A stretch of DNA of 64,000 nt from JAPWJZ01 sp965279315 (lineage in GTDB: Bacteria; Pseudomonadota; Alphaproteobacteria; Micavibrionales; UBA2020): positions 3,038,001 to 3,102,000 of the forward strand of contig OZ257145.1 in NCBI GenBank assembly GCA_965279315.1, read 5' to 3'. Numbering within the stretch: position 1 is the first letter of the stretch; every line of letters begins with the position of its first letter. A program made the translations under genes and the position numbers. Below the pieces are notes generated by a model that was not told where the DNA came from, made no database searches, and saw nothing but the letters and a program-made list of their open reading frames with translations. This document shows positions 1 through 10,800 of the stretch, piece by piece.

Positions 1-63
1 AAAAAAGTAATATTTTCAATAGGCTGAGCTTAACTCAAGACTGCGCCGCTCAGCTTGCTTAGA

Positions 64-399
64 TTAACTGCGTGCCGACAGCAAAGCTGCGCGCACATTT
101 TCCTCGCTCCAATGCAGACGTTCTGGGTTACCACGAAGCAGCGTTGACCGCTTCTTCGTGATCGCCGCGCCGACTTTATGCGGTCTCAAGTCAGAGCCAA
201 TGATGTTCTCTATGACAGCGGCTTTCAGCACCGTCAGCTTCACAAACTCGCCTTCGATGCTGGTGATTTGCGCGACGACCTTTTGTTTTCCCCACGGCTT
301 ACTTTTCTTCTTCTTGAACTTATTGGGCGACCATATCGCCTCAACCCACTCCACTACATCTGACTCAACAAACTCGCCCTGTGCTTTTTCCCAAACCAT
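64..399 (-). CDS. Small hypothetical protein, third gene of the mobilisation module
   Basis: This 111-residue basic protein is not one I recognise. Its middle carries a lysine run (KFKKKKSK), and it has no signal peptide or membrane segment. Its start lies 4 bases beyond the stop of the relaxase gene on the same strand, so it is probably the last gene of the mobC-relaxase operon. The lysine-rich patch would suit nucleic acid contact, but this is inference only. The gene is probably real because of the tight spacing. Confidence 0.6.
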   Translation of the reverse strand: MVWEKAQGEFVESDVVEWVEAIWSPNKFKKKKSKPWGKQKVVAQITSIEGEFVKLTVLKAAVIENIIGSDLRPHKVGAAITKKRSTLLRGNPERLHWSEENVRAALLSARS

Positions 400-403
400 A
401 ATT

Positions 404-2464
404 TTACCTTCTCGTGCTGAACTTGCTTGGCGTTTTTGGCAATGATGCTGCCGTCATGCGGATCGCAGTTGGCGCGACTGTACTTACACCGCCGCCAGAT
501 GGCGGACGGATGCCCGCCCGCGTCAGAATTTCCCGGACTTCCAGCACATTGGTGCGCAGGTTTGGCACGGCCATTTTCGGGTCTATCGGCGGACGCAGGG
601 AAACCACGCTTTCGTTTTCCGGCGAGTTGAACACGCGATGTAACAGTTGAGCATTGTCGCGCTGGCGCACGAAGGTATGGAGATAGGCCTTTTCGTCCAG
701 CCGCCTGTCATCCGGCGGCGGCATGACGGAGATTTTCCATGCCGGAATCCCGTTCAGGGCATAGCTCATGTTCAGGATAACGGCATGGAAGGAACGGTTG
801 GCCTCCTGCCGCCTCAGTTCCTCTTCAACCTTCATCTGCAACAGGGCGTATTGACGGACATACTCGTTAAATTCCGCCTGCTTGGCCTGATACTCGCGGG
901 TTTTCTCCTGCGCCCTTTGCTCTTCGGTCTTCTTTTCTGCGGCCTTGATCTGCAGGGTTTCAAGGGTCTTCTCGATCAGCCTACGGATACGCCCGCGCAT
1001 TTCATCGGAGAGCAGATTGCTCTCGAGGGATGCCTGTAACAGTGATAAATCGCCGGACAACAGGGCGATTTTGGTTTCCACCTGAGCCAGCTGTATGGTG
1101 AGCGGCAGCTTTTCGATGATACGTGTAAAATCTGAGCCTCGGGCATCGCGCACTTCCTGCGCCAGAGGCGCGGAGATAGTAGTGAGGCCGGCCTTGGCGG
1201 CGGCTGCCGGCGACAGCACGGCAGCCTTCGGCTCCGTGGCCGCCGCGATATACTGCGCAATATCGCGGCGGATGCGCGCCTTCTCCTGCAGGTATTCCTC
1301 GCGATAAAACTGGACAGTCTTTTCTAACCCCTGACGTTCAAGAAGCTGTGAACGGACAAGGGCTTGGAGTTCCTTGCGGTCACGGTCGCGGCAGGACTTG
1401 ATCTCGGCGGCGTTAAGGGTAGATTTCTTCTGGTATTCGCCTGTTGCCCGCTCCCACAGGCCCGCCACGCCTATGGTGAAGCGGGCAATTCTCACTTTGG
1501 TTTCCCGCCTATGGCGCTGTTCCTGCCTGTTTAAAAGTTCGGCACGGTCTTGCCGGTGTTGCGCCGTCATCAGGCGGATTTCCTGCACAAGCGGCAGGCG
1601 TTGTTGCTTCGCCGCGGCCTTCAGCTGCTGCATATGTTGCTGAACATTCTCTGTCATTCGCTCCGCGATAAAGCTGCGGGCTTTTTCCATCGTCGGCAAA
1701 GTTTCAGGCGCGCCGAGACGTGCCTTTAGGTCGCGGGTGGGAATGTCGATCCACCGCGACAGCGAATAGACCTTGCCCGCTAGGTCGATCGCGACATAAC
1801 CGCGCCGCTCGCCCTGCGCGAGGAAGAAGCCGTTTTCCGAGAGGAAACCGGCAAAGGCCTGTTTGGAGTCCGTTGTTTCCCAGCTTTTTTTGAAGAGCTG
1901 TTTCAGGGCTTCGGGGTCTTCGGCAAGCCGGAGGGCCTGAAGGTATTCAGGCTTAGCGATCTTTAAAGGGTCGGCTTTCCTACCTTTGCCCTTTTCCATG
2001 CCCTTGGGCATTTTCCAGCCATATTTGAGATACAGTCCGCGCGAGATGTCCATCAGCTTGAACTTGTAATGCGGCAGGTTGACGCCGATAAGCCTGTTGG
2101 AATAGGTGGAGGGCTTCAACCGCAGCCACACCACATGGCAATGGCGGCGGCCTTTCTTTTCATGGAAGACGATAATGCGGGGCTGTTCCAGCAGCCCGAG
2201 TTTCTTTTCAATATCCTCGATGGCGGCCTCGAAGTCCTCTATCGGCACATCGGCATAGTCGGGCGGGTTCAGGCTGAGGGAGAACAGGAAATGTCTGCAG
2301 CTTGCCCCTTTGCTGATGGCATAGGCTTCCATCAGCGCGCCCTCCAAGTCCTGGGCGACGAAGCCCCTGACATCATGGACGGTGACATGCTCGTTTTCTG
2401 TCGCGTTCAACAGGTGCTTGGCCAGCTCATCGGCATTACCCCGCTGGCTAGCATAGAAAATCAT
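404..2464 (-). CDS. Relaxase / mobilisation nuclease (MOBP-like)
   Basis: This 686-residue protein should nick DNA at an oriT and lead the strand into a recipient. The N-terminal domain carries the three-histidine metal motif HEKKGRRHCH (His101, His108, His110), typical of VirD2/MobA-type relaxases. A tyrosine at residue 4 or another near the N terminus could be the nicking residue; I cannot tell which. The rest is long, charged and helical, rich in Glu, Arg and Gln, without recognisable primase or helicase motifs. The start codon overlaps the stop of the upstream mobC-like gene by 4 bases (ATGA), so the two are translationally coupled. No type IV secretion genes are visible, so it is mobilisable at most. 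Confidence 0.85.
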   Translation of the reverse strand: MIFYASQRGNADELAKHLLNATENEHVTVHDVRGFVAQDLEGALMEAYAISKGASCRHFLFSLSLNPPDYADVPIEDFEAAIEDIEKKLGLLEQPRIIVFHEKKGRRHCHVVWLRLKPSTYSNRLIGVNLPHYKFKLMDISRGLYLKYGWKMPKGMEKGKGRKADPLKIAKPEYLQALRLAEDPEALKQLFKKSWETTDSKQAFAGFLSENGFFLAQGERRGYVAIDLAGKVYSLSRWIDIPTRDLKARLGAPETLPTMEKARSFIAERMTENVQQHMQQLKAAAKQQRLPLVQEIRLMTAQHRQDRAELLNRQEQRHRRETKVRIARFTIGVAGLWERATGEYQKKSTLNAAEIKSCRDRDRKELQALVRSQLLERQGLEKTVQFYREEYLQEKARIRRDIAQYIAAATEPKAAVLSPAAAAKAGLTTISAPLAQEVRDARGSDFTRIIEKLPLTIQLAQVETKIALLSGDLSLLQASLESNLLSDEMRGRIRRLIEKTLETLQIKAAEKKTEEQRAQEKTREYQAKQAEFNEYVRQYALLQMKVEEELRRQEANRSFHAVILNMSYALNGIPAWKISVMPPPDDRRLDEKAYLHTFVRQRDNAQLLHRVFNSPENESVVSLRPPIDPKMAVPNLRTNVLEVREILTRAGIRPPSGGGVSTVAPTAIRMTAASLPKTPSKFSTRR

Positions 2465-2928
2465 CGATTTTCACTCCCGCCGGAGCCGGAAACGCCATCT
2501 GCCCCCGCAGGGGTCTGGGCGGTTTCGGGCGGCTCGCTGCCCGTGCCACCGTCTTTCATCCCCAATCCCGCCATTAACCATTGGCGCATCTCACGGACAT
2601 GCGCCAATGCTTCTTCGAGGTCTTTTTGCTGCTCTGCGGTAACGACCAGTTCCCCGGCATGGACGGCGCGGACGATCTGGTAGAGATTGCCCGCCATGCG
2701 GCTGTTGCCGAGGGCAGCCAGAACCTGCCCCAAAGCCTTGGTGTCCTGCACCGGGCGCCGGAATACCCGCTGACGGATTTCGGGGGTGTCGAATAGCTGC
2801 ATACGGACGTATTCACCGATCGGCAGCTGGCCCGCTTCCTTGTCCAGACGCGCCCGTTCAGCCAGCGTCAGCCTGACTGAAAACGGCGGTGCGTTATTCT
2901 TGCTGTCTGGTTTTTTATCCCCGGTCAT
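2461..2928 (-). CDS. MobC-like relaxosome accessory protein
   Basis: The first gene of the mobilisation operon encodes about 155 residues. The segment FSVRLTLAERARLDKEAG followed by IGEYVRMQLF matches the ribbon-helix-helix fold of MobC proteins, and the C-terminal half (GNLYQIVRAVHAG and following) matches the MobC family tail. Such proteins bind oriT and help the relaxase melt it. I place the start at the ATG at 2928 because a GGGGGA stretch sits 4 bases upstream. The frame stays open to a GTG at 3018, which has a poorer ribosome binding site. It overlaps the relaxase start by 4 bases. Confidence 0.75.
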   Translation of the reverse strand: MTGDKKPDSKNNAPPFSVRLTLAERARLDKEAGQLPIGEYVRMQLFDTPEIRQRVFRRPVQDTKALGQVLAALGNSRMAGNLYQIVRAVHAGELVVTAEQQKDLEEALAHVREMRQWLMAGLGMKDGGTGSEPPETAQTPAGADGVSGSGGSENR

Positions 2929-4062
2929 TTCGTCCCCCGACGAATGCGGTAATAAAGTTACCGCCGAAAAACCCGAGTCCAAATTACTTGTCTTGATATC
3001 CTTGAGTCTATCAATCACCTCTTAACCGCTGTTGAATCGTGCGTTCAAAATCGATGCAAAAACCTGCGTGGAACAGGCTGCGCGCAGGATCGTAAGCAAG
3101 ATTGTTTCCAGCGGTAAATCTTGTCTTAATCGGATGAATCCGTTACTGGTTTTAAATCTTGAAGACAGCGTCAAAGCCGCTCGAAAGCCACGGCAAACTG
3201 CCGCAATAATCATCAAAAGAATTATTTTTCAAAATCGAAAATTACGCGGTGCATTAGAGCAAGGTGTCGTCTGTAATACCAAAACCCAGCGGTTTTGTAC
3301 CCCAGACGGCGCCTTGGCAAGGGAGGGAAATGCCGCAGCGTACCCGCCGCCTGTTTTCCCTCCCGTTGCATCCCTCCCTGTAGCCGCCGATCGCTGGCGC
3401 GTCGGCGCGGCATGATGGCTAGGACGATTAGGCAGACAACGCGCCCTGATGGTCGAATTGTCTCCTATCATGCCCTTGGCACTCCCGCACCCGACACCGC
3501 GACCGCCGCGTAGGGCGCGGCATCGCTGGGGTTGCTCCCGTTCCAGCGGCAGGCGCAGCCGATAAGCCGCGCCGCCGGAAGTGGCTTCCGCCATGCACCG
3601 TTCAGGGGAGCCTTCAAGCTGCCCCCGACCCCCCCATGACCAAAGGGAGAAACCGGACGGCTGCTCACCTAGCCGTCCTTTGGCTCTCTCCCTATCGGAT
3701 TACCCAGCCATCAGAACAAGGAGCAGGGCAGCTACCTTCTGAAGTGAATCATGCTCGAACTGCCGCTTGTGCTCGTTGTAATGCAGCCGACTTTTGCAAA
3801 GGTTAATAACAAAATCGGGCATACAACTGTATTCATGGGCCGGATCGTAAGGATAGAACCTTACCTTAAAATCAGCATACGGAAATTGAACGCTGAGTCC
3901 TCCCACCGAATACAAACATAAATTAAAGAATGGTTAAGCAAGCAGGAAATTTGCACGATTTTGCAATTTTGGCGTGTGTGATGAGGTGCTAGAGTTTGCT
4001 ACACAATATCGATTCTTTTGGCCTAGCTATATTTACTCAGAGAATGAAGGGCAGTTTCTAGT
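2929..4062. other. Largely gene-free stretch between the mobilisation operon and the RTX operon; possible oriT
   Basis: I see no convincing gene here. The first part is mixed in composition, 3290 to 3680 is strongly GC-rich, and 3900 to 4060 is AT-rich and likely holds the promoter of the downstream lipoprotein gene. Notable structures are AGACAA...TTGTCT flanking a GCGCCCTGA sequence (about 3433 to 3464) and a perfect 8-base inverted repeat (3655 to 3678). Origins of transfer usually lie just upstream of mobC, which is where these structures are, but no nic site can be named with confidence. Confidence 0.4.
3640..3692. repeat. GC-rich hairpin in the putative oriT / intergenic region
   Basis: GGACGGCT (3655-3662) and AGCCGTCC (3671-3678) form a perfect 8-base stem with an 8-base loop. 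It is nested inside CCAAAGG (3640-3646) and CCTTTGG (3677-3683), and inside GGGAGA / TCTCCC. The nested arms allow alternative foldings. There is no T-run directly after the stem, so a simple terminator is not the best reading. A relaxosome or replication structure or an unrecognised RNA remain possible. Confidence 0.45.
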
Positions 4063-4845
4063 ATGAAAAGATTTTTGGTTTTCGCAGGTGCTTTGCTTCT
4101 AGGGCTGTCAGTAGCCGCTTGCGCAGGGGCAAGTTCATCTAATGATTACCCATCTGGAATTTGGCGTTACAAAATTACTATCGAGGTCGAAACGCCTGAA
4201 GGATTAAAAACAGGTTCCTCCGTGCGAGAAATTTCAGCTATGTCGCGTCCCGAAATGCTTGCTGAGGGAAACGATACTCACATCACTCTTTCAAAAGGAG
4301 AAGCTGTAGTAGTTGACCTAGGAAAGCGCGGTTTGTTATTTGCTATTTTGCAAGGAATCAACGGTAATCCCGATCAGCCCTATTGGGCTGTTTTTGATGC
4401 CTTTCCGAGCCCTTGTCGCGAGGGGCCTGTCAGCCGCTGCGGCATTAGATATTATTCTACCGTTGGCGTTATACCTCCTTCAGAATTGCAGCTTACCTCT
4501 TATCCAATGCTTGTCATGTTTGACAACTTACAAGATCCTTTAACTGTACGCCGTTTGATCGATGTAAAAAAATGCACGGCGGGTGAAATGCCAAATGCTA
4601 AAAATCTTTGCATAGATAGCGACCATTTTGCACAGCTATTTGGTGAAGGTGTTCGGCTTAAATCAATAAAAATTGAGCTAACAGATAATAAGCCTGAATT
4701 TCATCTGGAAAAATATTTGACGTGGCTTTCTAAAGCATATGGCTCACAGTTGGACGGCTCGAAATTTCAGTTTTTAAACTCACAACATCCCTTAGCAAAC
4801 GCTCTTAGCGTAGGTGCGTTTTCAACAGAAGTAGGCAAAAAATGA
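4063..4845 (+). CDS. Predicted lipoprotein encoded upstream of the RTX lipase-like protein
   Basis: This 260-residue protein begins with a lipoprotein signal: a short basic start, a hydrophobic stretch and the lipobox LSVAAC, which makes Cys19 the probable lipidated residue. The mature part is rich in beta-type sequence and has two or three cysteines; I do not recognise a family. Its stop overlaps the ATG of the RTX gene by 4 bases (ATGA), so the two proteins are probably made together. A lipoprotein coupled to a lipase-headed exoprotein could be a chaperone, an inhibitor that protects the producer, or a surface anchor; this is inference. Composition is more AT-rich than the core genes. Confidence 0.7.
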   Translation: MKRFLVFAGALLLGLSVAACAGASSSNDYPSGIWRYKITIEVETPEGLKTGSSVREISAMSRPEMLAEGNDTHITLSKGEAVVVDLGKRGLLFAILQGINGNPDQPYWAVFDAFPSPCREGPVSRCGIRYYSTVGVIPPSELQLTSYPMLVMFDNLQDPLTVRRLIDVKKCTAGEMPNAKNLCIDSDHFAQLFGEGVRLKSIKIELTDNKPEFHLEKYLTWLSKAYGSQLDGSKFQFLNSQHPLANALSVGAFSTEVGKK

Positions 4846-7800
4846 ATAGTGATCTTTTAAAAGCGATAATGGCGCTTGATTCTTATAATCGTGGCTACGA
4901 CCAAGGAATATCATTATCTGGTGCCGGAGATACTGTTGGACAACAGTTAGGAAATTATACAATTATAGCTCAAAGTCAAACGGGCGTGACCGATCCTCAG
5001 CGACTTGCTAGCTTTTATGCGCTTGCTTACGAATATAATGGCGAGACTGTAATTTCATACCGTGGTACTGACAGCCTAACTAACGACTTTAAAGACTTTT
5101 TTGTAGGAGCCGGCGCGCCATATTCTGCGCAAGCTGGATACGCGGTAGATTTTTTCCGTGCAGTTGATGCTGCAACTTCAAATAGTATTGCGCTGACTGG
5201 CCATTCTCTTGGTGGAGGACTCGGAGGCTACGTTGCATCTCTGCTGCAAAAATCCTCTGCTAATGCAGTAATGTTCGATAACATGCCTTTTGAATTGTCG
5301 GCAAAGAACGTCTATGACAACTCTGTCCCTAATGTTCCGGGGGAAAACGGGATAATAATGAATCCCGCGTTGCGCACGTTTATCTATGGGACAGAAACTC
5401 CTTGGCTGCCGGAAACTTATGGTTCAGCCAATAATCCCAACATTCACGGCTATAGTCTGCAAGGTGAAGTTCTAGAGCTCACCAGAGCTTTCCCACTTTT
5501 CCCGCAAGAAACATATGTTGAAAAACTAAATATTGCAGGGGCTCTCAATACACCTGCTATCGATGGCATAAGCAGCGGCCTAACAGGCGGTGGCCTGCAC
5601 AGCATGGCTGCGCTCGTGATGCGCATGTTTGCGACACCAGCGGTTGGCGAAGTTAGTAGCACGGATTGGTATAAAGCATCTAATTATTTCTGGCCTCTGA
5701 TTTTTGATAGCAGCTTTGCAACAAATATCGGGATAGCAAATATAGCGGGCAACGACAGCACTGATACGAAATTGAGAAGCATGCTAGCTTACTCAGCCTT
5801 GGACGAAGGCGAACGCCCCTTTGGTGATACGGCGATCCGCGCATTTTATAATGACGCGAACGATTTGGGCGAAGCCCTAAACTGGTCTAATAATGCGCTA
5901 ACGGGAAACTATGCTACTCGATTGAGCGAAGCGTTTGTAGAGTACGCTGCTAAGCTGGCGGGCAAGGATATCCATCAGGATTCTACATATGCAGTGACTT
6001 ATCAGGCGCTTCAAGGCGCTCTGCGAGTTGACGATACAGGAAAGGTTATCAGTGTCCTGTTCTCGGAAGATAAATGGCAGCCACTCAGGCTCGGTTCTGA
6101 AACAGGGAATGCAGTGATTAAGGCGCGCGAAACGCTTGTGAATGACTTGCAAATCTCCGCCTATGATAAAAGCGTTATTCAATCGAAGATTTCGACTATC
6201 GACACTATTTCTTTCAGCGGTGTTAATACCGGCGGCTCATATTCCATGAGTACTTCAGCTACGGGAAAAATCAACGTTCATATCGGCGCAAATGGCGCGG
6301 ACACAATCACTGGCGGCCTTGGGAACGACTACATCTATGGCGGCGCAGGCAACGACACGCTCTACGGCGGCGCAGGCAAGGACGTTCTGGACGGTGGCAG
6401 CGGAACAAACACTCTTTTTGGCGGCCTTGGTAAAGATTTTTACCATTTCACAGGAACGACGCGCCTCGTTGACGAGGGCAGCGATACGGACATCCTTCAG
6501 TACGCCGATAGTGTATTTGCGACCGGATCTTCCTACGGTGGCTTCGGCACAGGCCTTGCCGAGTCGACGGGCTTCGTGCTCGGTATTAACTCCCATTCCG
6601 TCGGCGCCCATTTGCTGCAACTGGATATAATTTCCTATCGCATGACGGCCACCAGATATCTGGATGCCGATGGATTCAACCGCTACGTTTATCGCACAGA
6701 TTCATCCACCGCGGTGTCAAGCGTAACGGCTGATGTGCGCGAGGTTGAATACTTGACCGTTGGCGGTTTTACGTACCGTCTGAGCGAGCTATTGAATGCG
6801 GGTTCTTTTTCAGTTAGGCCCGCCTACAATCAGGGCAGCCAAAACCCTATCGACTTTAACAGCTTCAATTTCAGCCAGCAGCTGTCTGGATACGCGAAGC
6901 CGGTTACTCCCGCCGAAGTGCTTGGGCCTGCGGGAGGCGCAACGCCCGAAACCGATGAAAACGGGACGATTACCGGCCTTATCATCGATAGCGGTGCGGG
7001 CGGCAGTTATATCCAAGGAAGTATCGGCACGCAAACCTGGCATCCTCTTTTGATACAGAGCTCATCTACAGGTGGCGGTGTGACAACCGTTAATTACGAG
7101 AGCGCCGTTCAGCGCGTTAACCTGAAAGAAGGAATAACAGCGGCGGATGTTACTTTCACGACGACCGGACCGGCGGGCAATGCGACACTCGTCGTGCATA
7201 TCAACAATCTAGGTTATGCCTTCAACCTCAATAATTTTGAGGTCGGAAAAACGATTTCCGGCACTGGCGTTTACGACAATGACCTGCACGAAAGCATCCA
7301 GTCCGCCACAAGTGCGGTCACAACCAGCCCCGGCTTTGGCCTGTTCACGGGCACATACACTGGCGTTGTAGATTTGAACAATACGGCAACCAGCCAGACG
7401 TACTTCACCGAGAAAATCGTATTCAGCGATGGCACATTCATCGACCTGAGCCAACCGATAAGCCTGACAGGCACATCGGGGGTGGATACTCTAACCGGCT
7501 TCGATACCCGTGACGACTATATCGATGGCGCTGCGGGCAATGACAAGATTTTCGGGCTAGGCGGTAATGACACGCTTTACGGCGGGCTTGGGATTGATTC
7601 CTTATCTGGCGGTATCGGGAATGATTTGTATATTTTTGATGATGCGGATATCGCTATCGAAAATGTGGGTGAAGGCATCGACACCGTTCAGTCGAGCGTA
7701 ACCTACACGCTCGCGGCCAACGTCGAAAACCTCGTACTCACCGGCACTACTGCCATCAACGGAACCGGAAATGGTTCGGATAACAGTCTCACCGGAAACA

Positions 7801-10800
7801 GCGCTATTAACACGCTGAGCGGCGGCGCGGGTAATGACACATATTTTGTCAGTACAGGCGATGTTGTCGCCGAGACGGCCAACAACGGCAATGACACAGT
7901 ATCTGCTGGCGTCAACTGGACGCTTGCAGTCAACGTTGAGAATCTTGTGCTCACCGGCACAGCAATCACGGGGACTGGTAATACGCTTGTCAATATTCTG
8001 ACAGGCAATGATGAGAACAACACGCTGGACGGCGGCACGGCTGCTGACACGCTGACCGGCGGCGCTGGCGACGATCTTTACATCGTCGATAACGCTGGCG
8101 ATACCGTGATCGAAAACACCAACGAAGGCATCGATACCGTCCAGACCGCCTTGAATGGCTATACGCTTGCCGCTAACGTCGAAAACCTGACCTTAACGGG
8201 CGCAACTGTCATCGATGCAAATGGCAACTCACTCGACAATACGTTGACTGGGAACACCGGAAAAAATACCCTGAGCGGCGGCGCAGGTAACGACTATTAC
8301 ATCATCCAGAATGCAACCGACGTCGTGGTAGAAAACACCAATCAGGGCATAGACACTGTTCAGACCACAGTCGCCTATACCCTTGGTGCGAATATCGAGA
8401 ATCTGGTATTGGGCGGCGCGACCGCTATCAGCGGAACCGGAAATGCGCTGAATAACACCTTAACCGGCAACTCTGCGGCGAACGTGCTGACAGGCGGCCT
8501 TGGTGATGACGTTTACTATGTCGGCACGGGTGATACGGTCTCGGAAGCTCTTAACGAGGGTAACGACACTGTCTTCGCAAATGTCAACTGGACGCTGGCG
8601 ACGAACGTCGAAAACCTCTTTTTAACTGGGACGGTAATCACAGGCACAGGCAATACGCTCAATAACAGCCTTACCGGAAATGATGTCAATAACACACTGA
8701 ACGGCTTGACCGGGGCGGATACGATGTCTGGCGGCCTCGGCGACGATATTTATATCGTGGACAGCGCCGGAGATGTGGTGGTTGAAAATGATACTGAAGG
8801 CAACGATACGGTTCAGTCCAGCAGCGCCTATACCCTTTCTGCAAACGTCGAAAACCTTACCCTGACGGGGGCAACTGCAATCAATGGCACGGGCAACGCG
8901 CTCGATAACACCCTGACGGGAAATACCGCGATTAACACCCTGACGGGCGGTCTTGGAAATGACCTTTACGTCGTCAGCAATTCCGGTGCGGCCATCGTGG
9001 AAAGTCTCAATCAAGGGATTGATACGGTTCAGTCCAGCGTGACCTTCACGCTGGCGGCCAACGTCGAAAACCTGACCTTGACAGGCTCGACCGTCATCAA
9101 CGGGACGGGCAACGGCCTCGACAATATAATCAACGGCAATGGCGGGGCGAATACCCTCATGGGTGGCGCTGGCAAGGATACGTTTGATGGCGGTGCAGGG
9201 ATCGACCGCATCTATGGCGAGGACGGCGACGACACCCTTTACGGCGGAGCTTCAGCAGATACCCTCGTCGGCGGCATTGGCAACGACCTCTATATTCTTG
9301 ACGCTGTGGATGTAATTATCGAAAACGCGAGCGAAGGCATCGACACGGTACAATCCAGCGTCACCTATACTCTTGCCGCAAACCTAGATAACCTTACTCT
9401 CACCGGCGCTACTGCCATCAATGGGACAGGTAACGCACTTGACAATACGCTAGTTGGGAATAGCGCGGCTAACGCTTTGAGCGGCGGCGCTGGCGACGAC
9501 AGTTACTATGTCAGTACTGGCGATAGCGTGGTCGAGACCGCGAATAACGGCAACGACAACGTTTACGCGAGCGTCAACTGGACTCTCGCAGCCAACGTTG
9601 AAAACCTTGTGCTGACCGGCACAGCAATTACGGGCACAGGGAATACGCTTGTTAATATCCTGACAGGCAATACTGGAAACAACACGCTGGACGGCGGCAC
9701 GGCTGCTGACACGCTAACCGGCGGCGCTGGCGACGATCTCTACATCGTCGATAACGCTGGCGATACTGTGATCGAAAACGCCAACGAAGGCATCGACACC
9801 GTCCAAACTGCGTTGAATGGCTATACTCTTGCCGCCAACGTCGAAAACCTGACCTTGACGGGCGCAACTGTCATCGATGCAAATGGCAACGCGCTCGACA
9901 ACACACTCACCGGAAACACGGGCAAAAACACCCTGAGCGGCGGCGCAGGTAACGACTATTATATCATCCAGAACGCCACAGATGTCGTAGTAGAAAACAC
10001 CAATGAGGGCATCGACACCGTGCAGACGACGGTCGCCTATACCCTCGGCGCAAATATCGAAAATATCGTATTGGGCGGTGCAACCGCTATCAGCGGCACC
10101 GGAAATGCGCTGAATAACACCTTAACCGGCAACTCTGCGGCGAACGTGCTGACGGGCGGGCTTGGTGATGACGTTTATTATGTCGGCACGGGCGATACAG
10201 TCTCGGAAGCTCTCAATGAGGGTAACGACAGTGTCTTTGCCAATGTCAACTGGACGCTTGCGACGAACGTGGAGAACCTCGTTCTCACTGATCCGGCAGC
10301 ACTCGTAGGTACAGGCAACGCTCTTGACAACATTTTGGTCGGCAATGACGGCAACAACACTTTGAGCGGCCTAGTTGGAGCTGACCTCATGATTGGTGGT
10401 ACTGGTGATGATATCTACATTGTAGATAATACAGCGGATTTAATAGTCGAGAATGGAGACGGCGGCACGGATACAGTTCAATCCAGTGCCTCCAGCTATG
10501 CGCTTTCAGCCAATGTCGAGAATCTGGTATTGACCGGCACTTCGGCTATCAACGGCACTGGCAACGAACTGGACAACACGCTGACAGGCAATACCGCGAT
10601 TAACACCCTGACGGGCGGACTCGGAAATGACCTTTACATCGTGAGCAATTCCGGCGCGGTCATCTTGGAAAACATCAATGAAGGTATCGATACAGTTCAG
10701 TCCAGCGTGACCTTCACGCTGGCAGCCAACGTCGAAAACCTGACCTTGACCGGCTCGACGGTCATCAACGGGACGGGCAACGGCCTAGACAATATCATCA

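Noticed and set aside
3032..3415. Open frame of 127 codons on the plus strand upstream of mobC
   Set aside because: No ribosome binding site, no domain, composition shifts within the frame, and it lies over the putative oriT structures. Probably not coding.
3700..3915. Open frame of 71 codons on the minus strand
   Set aside because: It begins with TTG without a clear ribosome binding site and matches nothing I know. It could be a small gene, but I cannot support it.
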